Shown piece after piece: positions 1 through 9,027 of a DNA stretch of 44,131 bases (the first letter of the stretch is position 1; each line of letters starts with the position of its first letter). The stretch lies in the NCBI GenBank assembly GCA_029565395.1, contig JAKQOG010000140.1, forward strand, positions 1-44,131. The letters are read 5' to 3'. The notes under the pieces are model-generated. The model saw nothing but the letters and a program-made list of their open reading frames with translations, was not told the origin of the DNA and searched no databases. Made by a program: the position numbers and the translations under genes. Source of the DNA: Candidatus Hydrogenedentota bacterium. GTDB taxonomy: Bacteria; Hydrogenedentota; Hydrogenedentia; Hydrogenedentales; CAILVY01.

Positions 1-942
1 CCCGGCCACGACCGCCGCTAATAATGAATTGGCATCAACGGAAAACGTGCCATCTTGCCCGGAAGAACCGCTTCCACCGCTCCCGCCCGTTGCTGCATTA
101 CTACTGCCCGGGGCTCCACCGTCTCCGGGATAATTGCCTGAGGAAAGAAGGCCGGGAGACCCGCCCGCTAAACCATAATCGGCTTCAACAGGCCACGTTA
201 TGTGCACCAAGGTGCCACCGGAACCGACTTTTGTCCCAGCATTGCCCCCGCTGCCAACAGCGGTGGAACCAGTACCACCGCCTCCCCCAGAGCCGCCCGC
301 ACCACCAGCTCCGCCAAATTCATCCGGGTTTCCGAATCCGGCTGCCCCCTGTCCCCCAGATACAGCCGTATTGTTGATGCCATTGCTTCCTGCATTTCCT
401 GACTGTCCATTATTTCCGCCAGAGCCTGGCAGGCCCGCTTCGCCAGGATTGGATGCAGGATTTACATCACCGCCTTTTCCGCCCGCACCGCCTGCGCCGC
501 CAGTTCCCCCCCCACCGCCCACGCCGCCTACGCCGCCAGCAGAACCGGCCCCCCCCGCACCGCCAGCGCCACCACCTGCTATTCCGGAGGAAACATTAAA
601 GCTAGAACCGATAAACATATCGCCTTTCGCCGCTACCACCAGCGGACGATTGCCGATCACAGTTACCGGAACCCCAGAAGGGATATAAACATCATTGAAA
701 TCGAATACTGCCAGGCCATTATCCACACGGCCACTGAATAATGCACCGATGGGAAAAGCCTCCACAAAAAATGTGGGCGGCGTGGCTCCGGTATTGATTG
801 TAATCGTTTCTCCTTCAGAAACCGTCAAATCGCCAAGAATACCTGAGCTTTCATACACATCCGCGGAGGCTGTCAACGGGAACAGCATAGAAATGGAAAG
901 CAAGCCCATAATGATCTGATGGCACAAGAACGCCCGTTTCAT
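1..942 (-). CDS. Secreted glycine-rich (PGRS-like) protein, 3' end outside window
   Basis: Reading the minus strand from an ATG at 942 gives 314 codons with no stop before the window edge, so the C-terminus is missing. The start follows a GGGAG ribosome site. Residues 1-27 form a signal peptide with a hydrophobic core ending in TASA. Residues 28 to about 120 look like beta-strand turns (for example PVTVIGNRPLVVAAKGDMFI), as in beta-helix surface proteins. After that comes a long Gly/Ala-rich stretch of GGAGGAGG-type repeats with Asn and Ser spacers. Such proteins are usually surface or extracellular; no enzymatic motif is visible. The antisense strand is open too and would encode proline-rich proteins, which are shadows of the glycine codons. 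Two runs of eight C on the plus strand (about 506-513 and 549-556) make the gene prone to frameshift or sequencing error, but both keep this frame. Confidence 0.8.
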   Translation of the reverse strand, partial: MKRAFLCHQIIMGLLSISMLFPLTASADVYESSGILGDLTVSEGETITINTGATPPTFFVEAFPIGALFSGRVDNGLAVFDFNDVYIPSGVPVTVIGNRPLVVAAKGDMFIGSSFNVSSGIAGGGAGGAGGAGSAGGVGGVGGGGGTGGAGGAGGKGGDVNPASNPGEAGLPGSGGNNGQSGNAGSNGINNTAVSGGQGAAGFGNPDEFGGAGGAGGSGGGGGTGSTAVGSGGNAGTKVGSGGTLVHITWPVEADYGLAGGSPGLLSSGNYPGDGGAPGSSNAATGGSGGSGSSGQDGTFSVDANSLLAAVVAG

Positions 943-1000
943 AAAAAATCTCCCTGTCCCTGTTGTAGAAAATAGTAGATTTGTCCACAGAACCGACGAG

Positions 1001-1006
1001 AGTATA
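1001..1006 (-). promoter_or_regulatory. Possible -10 box for the glycine-rich protein
   Basis: On the minus strand the 111-bp gap upstream of the glycine-rich gene holds TATACT, about 58 bp before the ATG. No convincing -35 hexamer lies at 16-18 bp, so this is only a candidate. The gene may instead be read through from the oxidoreductase upstream. Confidence 0.25.
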
Positions 1007-1053
1007 GCCCAAAAAGCAATAAAAAGGGAAATTCAATAATTTGCGGCTTTCCG

Positions 1054-2067
1054 TCAGGATTTCCAAATCATGGTTGTACCGGAAAAGGAACTCTCTTCAC
1101 AGGCAAGCACTATCTCGAGTATCCGCCGCTCTTGACGAGGGGGCATGAGATACGGCGCCTTGCCTTCATACGATTGAAAAACATGAGCAAGTTCCGCGAC
1201 ATACATATCTTCAAAATCATAATATTCAGGCAGAACATTTTGCCAAGCGGGCGATTGTGGAAACTCCGGGCCGGTGTATTCACAAATACGCAGTTCGCGC
1301 CAGTTCCATTCGATGGCGCCGCGTTCACACATGATTTTGCGATAAACGCCACCGGGCCGTTGGAACATATCCTGATGCAGCATGAGTGAAACGCCGGCGT
1401 CCGTATCAAGCAGCACGTCGTACACATCACACGCGGCCGGATCGGTTTCGATGCCGGTACTGCGCCGCCGCGCCATGCAGGTAAGCGCCTTTACTTCTCC
1501 AAAATACCAGCGGAAAAGATGAAGATCATGCGGCAGCATATCCAGGCACATGCCTCCCTCGGATCGTTTTGACGCATAGAATGAACGATAGTCCTCATAA
1601 GGGTGCCAGTCGGCCACATGCTGCCCCACATGTGAAAAAGCGGCCAAGGGGCGCCCAAATCGTTCGCTATCCAACCATTCCTTAATGGTTAAATGAATGC
1701 GGTTGTGCAGATAGGTACAACTGGGAGCAATGAAAACATGATGGTGTTCCGCGGCCTCAATGACTGCCTCGGCTTCCTCCAGAGTCAGCGTCAACGGGGC
1801 TTCGCAAAACACCGGATGTCCCGCTTGGATACATTGCATTAAATATCCGGCATGCAGGTGCGGCGCAACACACAACAACACGAAGCCGGCCCCTTCACGT
1901 AACGCTTCTTCAAAAGTAGCGAAGGTTTGAACCTTGGATTGCTGTTCAATTTCCACACGGCGATCCGGGCGCGGATCAACGCCTTTGATTTGATCAAGCC
2001 CAAGTTTGCGCAGACACCGTGCCCGGCGTTTTCCCATTGACCCGCACCCCACGATGATTATCCGCAT
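1054..2067 (-). CDS. Gfo/Idh/MocA-family oxidoreductase with altered EKP motif
   Basis: This 337-residue NAD(P)-dependent oxidoreductase has an N-terminal Rossmann fold: GCGSMG at 7-12 and the first acidic strand end VDP at 30-32. A C-terminal substrate domain carries the conserved Asp/His region LDMLPHDLH. The usual EKP motif after the second Rossmann strand, whose Lys takes part in catalysis in inositol and glucose-fructose oxidoreductases, reads E89-A90-P91, so the lysine is missing. Activity may be altered, or the protein may have a non-oxidoreductase role. The ATG at 2067 is preceded by AAGGAGA. It is 40 bp downstream of the tandem small genes and probably in the same operon. The substrate, presumably a sugar or sugar acid, cannot be told from sequence. 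Confidence 0.85.
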   Translation of the reverse strand: MRIIIVGCGSMGKRRARCLRKLGLDQIKGVDPRPDRRVEIEQQSKVQTFATFEEALREGAGFVLLCVAPHLHAGYLMQCIQAGHPVFCEAPLTLTLEEAEAVIEAAEHHHVFIAPSCTYLHNRIHLTIKEWLDSERFGRPLAAFSHVGQHVADWHPYEDYRSFYASKRSEGGMCLDMLPHDLHLFRWYFGEVKALTCMARRRSTGIETDPAACDVYDVLLDTDAGVSLMLHQDMFQRPGGVYRKIMCERGAIEWNWRELRICEYTGPEFPQSPAWQNVLPEYYDFEDMYVAELAHVFQSYEGKAPYLMPPRQERRILEIVLACEESSFSGTTMIWKS

Positions 2068-2107
2068 GCCCTGTTCTCCTTGAGCCTTGTTGACATGGAA
2101 AAGGTTG

Positions 2108-2539
2108 TTATTCAGGTTTTTTGCGAACGGTCAGCCTGCACCTGCCTTTTTTGCAGTCAATAATGTCCATATCCGCATCAAAACCCAATTCATCCAGGAG
2201 CGGAGGATAAAGCCAACGGCAGTGCTCACAGTATTTTTCATATGGTTCGACGACACCGCCCTGATAGATCAATTTTGCGGAAGGGCATTCGTGCATGTCA
2301 ATGACAAACATATCGTCATACAACGTCATCACGTGACGCCCGCCTTCTTCTCCAAGCGTATGCGACCAATACCGGTACATTCCCTTCAACCCTTCCTCGC
2401 GGACATATTCGCGAAGATTGCCGAGAAACTGATCTGAGATGCCTTTCCAAAATTCAATCACTTTCCCTTCACCGCCCCGGCGCTCCAGATATTTGAACAA
2501 CTCGTTATATACCCAAATGAATTCCGTGCAGGAGATCAT
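2108..2539 (-). CDS. Small hypothetical protein, paralog 2 (ATC-hydrolase-like?)
   Basis: This is a 143-residue cytosolic protein without signal or membrane segments. The start at 2539 is chosen because it makes an ATGA overlap with the stop of the preceding gene and is preceded by GGAGG; an in-frame ATG at 2569 would add ten residues. It shares its layout with the gene just upstream: an early helical half, then ECPSAKL, a Cys/His pair in YCEHCRW, and a C-terminal strand with GRCRLTV. This order resembles the L-2-amino-thiazoline-4-carboxylic acid hydrolase-like family (PF14196), whose C-terminus typically reads Gly-Asp-x-x-Cys-x-Phe. That assignment is from memory and weak. A role in thiol or thiazoline chemistry is therefore only a suggestion. 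Confidence 0.65.
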   Translation of the reverse strand: MISCTEFIWVYNELFKYLERRGGEGKVIEFWKGISDQFLGNLREYVREEGLKGMYRYWSHTLGEEGGRHVMTLYDDMFVIDMHECPSAKLIYQGGVVEPYEKYCEHCRWLYPPLLDELGFDADMDIIDCKKGRCRLTVRKKPE

Positions 2540-2964
2540 GACGCCGCCCTCCAAAAACGTTGCACGCACCGGCCCGCAGCTTGATCAAATTCCACGCTGG
2601 CGGAATATCCCGCGGCCCGGCAGACTGCCTCGTTCACAATGCGCGTGTGTTCGCAGAAATGAGGGGCTACGGCATATCCGTGTTGCTTCATATGATGAAT
2701 GGCCGGGCATTGATTTACGGTTAGCACCAGCGCATCCCCTTCATACGAACAGGAAGCGCCCCCCCCTTCCAATGAAAAGACCGTCTCCCAATGCTCTCGC
2801 AATGCGGACAGCCCCTCGTGCCTGAGCTTATCCGCCAGTGGTTTGTAAACAGTGTCCGCTAATTCCCGCAGAAATTCTGCACATCCATCGGGGCCGTAGT
2901 GTTCTTCTAGAAACAACAGCCCAAAGCTCAACGCGCCATGAAAATCTTTATGTACATTCGCCAT
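2536..2964 (-). CDS. Small hypothetical protein, paralog 1 (ATC-hydrolase-like?)
   Basis: This 142-residue soluble protein starts at an ATG (2964) two bases after the TAG of the M28 peptidase gene, so the two are surely cotranscribed. Its stop overlaps the next start as ATGA. Visible landmarks are NQCPAIHHMK, the motif FCEHTRIVNEAVCRAAGY and a C-terminal GRCVQRF strand. These line up with ECPSAKL, YCEHCRW and GRCRLTV in the following gene, so the pair is a tandem duplication that has diverged strongly. The Cys-Pro, Cys-Glu-His and Cys positions are the only shared potential catalytic or metal-binding residues. PF14196 (ATC hydrolase-like) is the best guess; the function is not established. 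Confidence 0.65.
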   Translation of the reverse strand: MANVHKDFHGALSFGLLFLEEHYGPDGCAEFLRELADTVYKPLADKLRHEGLSALREHWETVFSLEGGGASCSYEGDALVLTVNQCPAIHHMKQHGYAVAPHFCEHTRIVNEAVCRAAGYSASVEFDQAAGRCVQRFWRAAS

Positions 2965-2966
2965 AG

Positions 2967-5285
2967 CTAAAACCTGTATGTTTTACAGACGAGGGTTTCG
3001 TCGGTTCTTAATCGTTCCTTATTGAAGTCAATCGTGTTCGGCTTGCAGATAATATGCGGAGGCCGCTTATTGATGGTGAAACCGGCCAGTTCTGGAAATC
3101 CGTAACTGTGATCAACCGCTTTTATGGAGAACGGGGAGTTCGTGGAGACTCTCAGCGTTAATTCAATGCCGTTGCGCGGAAAGGCGTTATATACGAGCGA
3201 CCAGCGCCCCTCCACGGATTTGAGCGGATGCCGGTCCACCGACGCCTCCAGCATGTCTACATCTTCTCCTGCATACAGTTCGAGCACCTGCGCCAGACGT
3301 GGCGAAAAAACCCGAAGATGCAATGTACGGACCTCCTTGTCAATATCATCGCTTAGCAGAGTGACCACCGGCGGCTGCAGCGTGGCCACGGCCGCAGGCG
3401 CTTTCAGGTATTGAGCGGGATTATCCGGGAAAAACTCACGTATGAACTGTTTTGGTGTATCTTTCGGGAAAAAGGAGCCGGTCCATTCGTCTGGTTCCTG
3501 GTCGCAGCTCATCCAATATGCGAGTCCGCGATCTGCGTCGAGCCCGTAGGTAAGCGAATCAATTTTGGGATATTCCGCACTGAATCCCGATGTTACAGTG
3601 GCCAGCCAAAAACCAATGAGGGCCACCACGCCGGTTGCCAAAGGGAGAGGCCATGTCCAGGTGGAGACTATCAGATACAGATGTGGTACGAGCAGCCCGA
3701 TAAGCAGGCAGCACATAAGCACATTCAACGGCGAAAAAATTACTGTGAGCGTAGCCTGGAAACCTGTCATGAGGGCTGTAAGGAGAAAGATACCGGGGAT
3801 TGCTGTAAGGGCTAGCACAATGGCTTGCCATATCGCTATATGTTGCGAGGTCCGTGAAAGAAACATCGCTGAAATGCCCAAACCGCAGAGGAGAGTGGGC
3901 CAGGTGAAAAGATAGCTCGACCCCGGAGAATACAAAGTGGTGGCCAGCATTAACCCCATCCAGGGAATTAGCGCGCCCATGGCAAGATCCACTACTGATA
4001 AGCGCCGTGTAATCCAGCCGAGGTGCGAGGTGGCGGTGCAAATGGCCAGTGCCAACAGGGCTATTGTAAGTGTATTTTCTGTATAGAGGATGTAGGGCCC
4101 ACGCGTTTTATAGCCATAAACAACCACTAACGCGCTCACTGCGGTCATGAGCACGGCGAATGCCAGAAAGGCCAGCAGCCCCAGGGCCATTCCTGAAATA
4201 GTCAATCGCTTGCGCATCACGCCCAATAGAAGGACGGCCAGCATAATAAAACCTGCACCGAGGGCGATGGGACGCGCCCAAAACATTGGGTAATAGAGCA
4301 AATGGTACCCGAAGGCATTGAAATAGACAGCATCAGGTTGTTTCAGGTTGTGGAGGGTAAGGTTGCCTAAGTGACGTGTCAGGTTCAATGCATAATCGCC
4401 GTGATGCTGCAAACTGGCAGACGAGACGTTTTGCGGGGTATCCAGCGCGGTGTGATAGATCCGGAGCCCATCGATATAGGCACAGTTATACCCGGGGATG
4501 TTTTGGTCTTTGAAAGCAGTGAAATCACTCCCGACAGGCATGCTGGTGTAGATATCGTACATCAGCGAAGTGGCCACAGGATGAGCGCCGGATTTTGCCA
4601 ATTGCGCGATCAGCCAACCATTCTGAGAACTGGTTTCATATAAATAAGAGACTCCTTTGTTGCCCCTGCTGTCGAAATTGATTGCCACCGACACTTCTTT
4701 AGCCCAGGGATGCTGCTGCACAAAAGCCCATGCGCCCGAAAGCCCGGTGCCGCCATGCATGCGGCCCTCTTCTCCATCGGTGAAAATGAAAATAACATCA
4801 TTCCGCAGTACAGGCAAAGACGTTAAAGCCCGCGCCGTTTCCAGCAACGTGGCCACCCCGGCGCCATCATCACTCGCGCCGGGGCCAAACGCCACGCTGT
4901 CGTAATGCGCCACCAGTGCAATGGCCCCCGTGTTTTCCGAACCAGGAATGCGCGCCAGTACATTCTGAACCGTGGAAGCAAAACCTTCTTTCCACTGGTG
5001 AAAGGTTTCCTGAACTTCAAAAGAGATTCCCATCTGCAATAGGGTTTGTTGAATATAGGTGCGGACTGCCGCATTCTCCGCCGTCCCCGTCGGGTGGGGT
5101 TTCTGCGCAATGACACGCACATGGTCCATGGCACGTTCTGCGGAAAAAAGATCCTGTGGCGCATTTTTGGGAATAGGATTGAGAGGCCGGTGCTGATAGA
5201 CGCCCCACCCTATGGCTGCGACCAGGAAAAGTATCATGAGAATCGCCAATACGGGCTGTCGTGACGATGTGTGATTTTTGCTCAC
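2967..5285 (-). CDS. Membrane M28-family zinc aminopeptidase
   Basis: This is a 772-residue protein with a GTG start at 5285. An N-terminal anchor (residues 11-30) is followed by an exported M28 peptidase domain, residues about 45-310. Zinc-ligand motifs are present: VAHYDSV (H127), GASDDGAG (D139), the catalytic and ligand pair TDGEE (E172-E173), INFDSRG (D205) and YHTALDT (H278). About eight or nine membrane helices follow (roughly 330-580). A soluble C-terminal domain of about 190 residues ends the protein. The layout of peptidase, multi-helix membrane domain and soluble tail matches the ERMP1/Pff1-like M28 group, which probably releases N-terminal amino acids outside the cytoplasm. It sits 60 bp downstream of the GH127 gene and 2 bp before the paralog pair. 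Confidence 0.9.
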   Translation of the reverse strand: MSKNHTSSRQPVLAILMILFLVAAIGWGVYQHRPLNPIPKNAPQDLFSAERAMDHVRVIAQKPHPTGTAENAAVRTYIQQTLLQMGISFEVQETFHQWKEGFASTVQNVLARIPGSENTGAIALVAHYDSVAFGPGASDDGAGVATLLETARALTSLPVLRNDVIFIFTDGEEGRMHGGTGLSGAWAFVQQHPWAKEVSVAINFDSRGNKGVSYLYETSSQNGWLIAQLAKSGAHPVATSLMYDIYTSMPVGSDFTAFKDQNIPGYNCAYIDGLRIYHTALDTPQNVSSASLQHHGDYALNLTRHLGNLTLHNLKQPDAVYFNAFGYHLLYYPMFWARPIALGAGFIMLAVLLLGVMRKRLTISGMALGLLAFLAFAVLMTAVSALVVVYGYKTRGPYILYTENTLTIALLALAICTATSHLGWITRRLSVVDLAMGALIPWMGLMLATTLYSPGSSYLFTWPTLLCGLGISAMFLSRTSQHIAIWQAIVLALTAIPGIFLLTALMTGFQATLTVIFSPLNVLMCCLLIGLLVPHLYLIVSTWTWPLPLATGVVALIGFWLATVTSGFSAEYPKIDSLTYGLDADRGLAYWMSCDQEPDEWTGSFFPKDTPKQFIREFFPDNPAQYLKAPAAVATLQPPVVTLLSDDIDKEVRTLHLRVFSPRLAQVLELYAGEDVDMLEASVDRHPLKSVEGRWSLVYNAFPRNGIELTLRVSTNSPFSIKAVDHSYGFPELAGFTINKRPPHIICKPNTIDFNKERLRTDETLVCKTYRF

Positions 5286-5345
5286 TACGTATTTGCTTCC
5301 TACACCTGTTTTTTACACGGGCAAACGGTTTGTGATGCTAAAGGC

Positions 5346-7727
5346 CTAGTCCAATACTCGCCATTCTAAAATGCCACCGGAAAACTTTTCCTGCAATTGC
5401 ACCTCAATTCGTAACCCGGTAGTGGTTATAGGGGCGAATTGCATTGGATTATATGTATCTTTCTGGCATTTGGACGGTGTAGCACCGTCAACCGGTTTCC
5501 AAGTGTTGTTTTCCTTATAGAGCACTCGCCAGGATTGAGGAATGCGGCATTGGCCAATCCCGGTGTCATCAAACCAATACACTTCCACGCCTTTGACCAT
5601 TTTGGGCGAAGCAAAGTCATATTGAGCCCATTCCGCAGTCCCGAGATGATTCCACCATGTAAGCCTCGGAATGCCGGTATCTCCGGAAGTTTTGGGTTCT
5701 ATCTGATCATTCAGAGCCTCCGCGGTATCCTGATTTGTCACCGACCCGGAGGCAATGCTTTCACTGGCAATCGTGACTTTGGGGCGCGGCGTGGCAAGTG
5801 CAGGATCTTCTGGAAGCCAGACCCGCATGAAACCCGGCGTCCGATTATTCCATGCATAATAGGGAATCGCCGTGAATTCATACGGCTGTGGTTCAGTGTT
5901 GTCCGATATGCGTTGAAGTCCCTTCCCCTTGATAATTGTTACACCCCCAAGCAGTTCCGGGTGGTGCTCCGCTTCAAGAGGAGCATCGGGCGGCAATGAA
6001 ATGGAACGGACCGCATTCGGGTTGTCGGCATTTTCCACACAATACACTACCGGCCCGCGCTGCAAGGCAATCCGGCTCACATCCGCTTCCACCTTCGGAT
6101 GAGCTTTGACCCTTCGAACAGACATCGGCAGATCAAGCGTCACTGTGTCACCGCTTTTCCATTCCCGGCGCAGGCAGGCATAACCCTTTTCTATGGACAG
6201 ATTAGACACAGACGCGCCATTAACCGCCAGTGCCACTGCGCCGCTTTCCGGTTTTCCAACCAGTTGATATAAATCTTCTGGGGTTTGAGCGCCCTGACAC
6301 CAGGCTGGAATGCGTAAATACACAGAAAACACTTTGGGAGTTTGCGGTGAAAGAACTAATGTTATCTTGCCTTCCCAGGGATAGTCGGTTTCCTGGCGTA
6401 GAACGAGCGTGTCTCCCGCCAAGGATATCTTGACCTCGCTCGGCAGATACTGATTCACATACACATCGGCGCCGTTATACGCGTAGGCATAACCGGCAAT
6501 CGCGGGGAGAAAACGTACGATATTGGTCGGGCAACAGGCACATCCCTGCCATGAGGGGCGCCGCTCACTTCCTTCCAGGCGGTTGCAATAGAAAATGTGC
6601 TGACCGTCCATCGCCTGACTGGCCAGGATGCCGTTATAGATTTCGCGTTCCACGATATCGGCGTATTTTGCATCAGCGTGGAGCAAGGCCATGCGTTGGT
6701 TCCAAAAGGCCATGCCAACCGACGCGCACGTTTCCGCGTAGGCCGTGTCATTTGGAAGAAAATAGGGCAGGCTGAATCCTTCATTCCGGCGTGAAGAATC
6801 CCCGATGCCGCCCGTAACATACATTTTTCGCTGAGTAACATCCTGCCAGAGCCGATCCAATGCCGTGAGATAGCCCGCATCACCGGCGAGTCCCGCGATA
6901 TCGGTCACCGCGCTGTATAAATACATCGCCCGCACCGCATGGCCCACAATCACGTCCTGCTCGCGAACAGGTTTGTGATCCTGACACACTTCACCCCAGC
7001 GTCCACCGACTGGTTTGCCATCCTTGTTGTATCCGCGCCGATCTAAAAACAATTTGGCCAAGTCGAGATACCGTCCGTTCTCGGTAAGCCGCCACAGTTT
7101 TACGAGGGCCAACTCGATTTCTTCGTGTTGCGGCGAGTCCATGTGCTTATCCGCGGCGAATACCTCCAGCATATGATCCGCCATGCGGATGGCGACATCA
7201 AGCAGCGTCCGTTTTCCCGTGGCATTAAAATACGCAATGGCCCCTTCAATGAGATGTCCCGCGCAATAGGTCTCATGCTTTGCGTCATCAGTCCAGCGTT
7301 TCCCCGGCTCCTTAAGCGTAAAATACGTGTCAATATACCCGTCGGGTTGTTGCGAGCCTGAGATTAGCTCGATGATTTCATCGATCTGCCGTTCGATGTT
7401 CTCATCTCGTTGATGCATCAAACAATATGCCGCTCCTTCGATGACTTTATAAACATCCGAGTCCTCCCAGGGCGCGCCACGGAATGCCCCCTCCTTTTTT
7501 CCCGCAGCGATGCGGAAATTGTCTATTTTTCCTTCCGATTCACAATATGCCAGATTATGTGGAAGGATTTTCTCCCTCGTGAGTGTGATCCAAGGCTCCC
7601 AGAATCCGCCTAGCACTTTAACATCCGTAAATGGCACTGTATTGAGAGGGTGTGTCGCCTTCTGTGCCCCGGCAGGGACAGAACCCACAAGTAACACGGT
7701 CAGAATAACAAAAACAGCATGTTTCAT
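5346..7727 (-). CDS. Secreted GH127-family beta-L-arabinofuranosidase
   Basis: This 793-residue exported glycosidase has a signal peptide at residues 1-21 (cleavage near AGA/Q). The (alpha/alpha)6 catalytic domain spans about 30-440. The zinc and thiol centre known from GH127 HypBA1 is intact: AETC gives E332 and C334, and GCACCPTN gives C396, C398 and C399, with C398 corresponding to the cysteine nucleophile. Beta-sandwich domains follow. The last roughly 140 residues (from about 650) resemble a discoidin/F5-8C carbohydrate-binding module. GH127 enzymes release L-arabinofuranose from plant glycans or glycoproteins. The ATG at 7727 lacks a strong Shine-Dalgarno. A TATAAC box at 7748-7753 on the minus strand could be a -10 element but has no good -35. 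Confidence 0.92.
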   Translation of the reverse strand: MKHAVFVILTVLLVGSVPAGAQKATHPLNTVPFTDVKVLGGFWEPWITLTREKILPHNLAYCESEGKIDNFRIAAGKKEGAFRGAPWEDSDVYKVIEGAAYCLMHQRDENIERQIDEIIELISGSQQPDGYIDTYFTLKEPGKRWTDDAKHETYCAGHLIEGAIAYFNATGKRTLLDVAIRMADHMLEVFAADKHMDSPQHEEIELALVKLWRLTENGRYLDLAKLFLDRRGYNKDGKPVGGRWGEVCQDHKPVREQDVIVGHAVRAMYLYSAVTDIAGLAGDAGYLTALDRLWQDVTQRKMYVTGGIGDSSRRNEGFSLPYFLPNDTAYAETCASVGMAFWNQRMALLHADAKYADIVEREIYNGILASQAMDGQHIFYCNRLEGSERRPSWQGCACCPTNIVRFLPAIAGYAYAYNGADVYVNQYLPSEVKISLAGDTLVLRQETDYPWEGKITLVLSPQTPKVFSVYLRIPAWCQGAQTPEDLYQLVGKPESGAVALAVNGASVSNLSIEKGYACLRREWKSGDTVTLDLPMSVRRVKAHPKVEADVSRIALQRGPVVYCVENADNPNAVRSISLPPDAPLEAEHHPELLGGVTIIKGKGLQRISDNTEPQPYEFTAIPYYAWNNRTPGFMRVWLPEDPALATPRPKVTIASESIASGSVTNQDTAEALNDQIEPKTSGDTGIPRLTWWNHLGTAEWAQYDFASPKMVKGVEVYWFDDTGIGQCRIPQSWRVLYKENNTWKPVDGATPSKCQKDTYNPMQFAPITTTGLRIEVQLQEKFSGGILEWRVLD

Positions 7728-7814
7728 GGCATTAACCCCGTCGAAAAGTTATACAACACAAAAAACAGTGCTAGTGTGCCTTTCCAAGAACTAAAAAGCA
7801 ACTGAAACACCCGT

Positions 7815-8924
7815 TCAAATCCGTTCGCTGGGATCCAGTGCTTGTACCTCTTCCTCAAAATAACGGTGGAACTCTTTGGGCAGGGCACGGTAATCCACTT
7901 GAGCGATTTCCTTCGTAAAGTCATGTGAATTGTATGTATGCCAAAAGAGCGCTGTTTTCCCCCGTAATGCGCCCGATTCAGCGTCCGCTAATAATGCAGC
8001 AAATGCCTTGCCGGTATAGGTGCCTTCGATTTTAATGCCGGCGGATGATTTCGCGCGCCGAATCGCCTCCACTATGGTTTCCGTAAATACGCCATATCCC
8101 GGTGAAAAAAATTCATCCCGAAGTTCAAACCGGTTTTCAGGGAACGGAATAATCGGAAACTGTGAATCCGCATCATGCAACAGCCCATTGGCCATCTCAT
8201 ACAAGGCGCGTGCTTTTTCGGCGGTGGTATAAGGCGGCGGGGTGACTCTGACGGCTACGACGCGCGTGCGCAACCCAGACGCGGCAAGACCCAGTAGCAA
8301 TCCAATCACAGTGCCCATGGTTCCCGATGCCGCATACAGGCAATCGGGTTCGGGCAACACGCCTTCTTCCACTTGCCGTTTCAGTTCAAGGGCCGCGTTG
8401 ACAAATCCCACTGTACCTATGGGCGAAGAACCGCCCGGCGGGATCACGTGCGGCAAACGGCCGTCGCGAATCAGGTGACGCTGCATCTGATACACTACAC
8501 CAAGGTTGAGTTGGGGTTGGGTCTCGTAATGGTGTAATTCCGCGCCCACATGAAATCCCATCAACAAATTCCGGCGAATACTCTGGGCGTTTGGCTGGGG
8601 AAGAAGCATGGAGATGCTCTTCAGACCGGTTTGGCGCGCATAGATAGCAGTGGCGAGCGCATGATTCGATCCCGCCGCGCCAAACGTCATCACTGCTTTG
8701 GCGCCTCCCGAAAGGGCGCGCCCCAGTAAGAATTCAAGCTTGCGCACTTTGTTCCCCCCATACACAGCGGCACTGAGGTCATCACGTTTAATATAAATCT
8801 CCACGTCGTGGCCAGTAAGGGGGTGTTCCACGCGCGCTACGGGTGTGGGCAATTGTGCAAGTGAAACATGCGGCAGGTTTTTTAAAAGCAGCGGATAATG
8901 CTCAAACAACGGGAGTTGCGACAT
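7815..8924 (-). CDS. PLP-dependent ACC deaminase / D-cysteine desulfhydrase family protein
   Basis: This is a 369-residue fold-type II PLP enzyme. The start at 8924 is chosen because GGAAGAG precedes it and family homology begins there; the frame stays open further upstream to 9056 without homology. Key sites are IKRDDL at 45-50, the PLP lysine in YGGNKVRKLE (K59), FGAAGSNHA, and a phosphate-binding loop in AASGTMGTVIG. The C-terminal FWHTYNSHDF is where family members often read WHTGG. Members deaminate 1-aminocyclopropane-1-carboxylate or break down D-cysteine to pyruvate, ammonia and sulfide. The two activities cannot be separated from sequence alone here. Its gene is 87 bp upstream of GH127 on the same strand and divergent from a DUF1569 gene. 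Confidence 0.85.
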   Translation of the reverse strand: MSQLPLFEHYPLLLKNLPHVSLAQLPTPVARVEHPLTGHDVEIYIKRDDLSAAVYGGNKVRKLEFLLGRALSGGAKAVMTFGAAGSNHALATAIYARQTGLKSISMLLPQPNAQSIRRNLLMGFHVGAELHHYETQPQLNLGVVYQMQRHLIRDGRLPHVIPPGGSSPIGTVGFVNAALELKRQVEEGVLPEPDCLYAASGTMGTVIGLLLGLAASGLRTRVVAVRVTPPPYTTAEKARALYEMANGLLHDADSQFPIIPFPENRFELRDEFFSPGYGVFTETIVEAIRRAKSSAGIKIEGTYTGKAFAALLADAESGALRGKTALFWHTYNSHDFTKEIAQVDYRALPKEFHRYFEEEVQALDPSERI

Positions 8925-9027
8925 AATAAACTCTCTTCCTTTTTCTTGTTCCTTAACAATAACGTGTTTGCATCTTCGATATCGTATAAAATAAAGAGAG
9001 TAGAGTGCCAAAAAAAAGGTTTCTAGC

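Noticed and set aside
200..688. Plus-strand proline-rich open frame
   Set aside because: It is antisense to the glycine-rich gene, whose strand has a signal peptide and ribosome site; Pro-rich text is the mirror of Gly codons.
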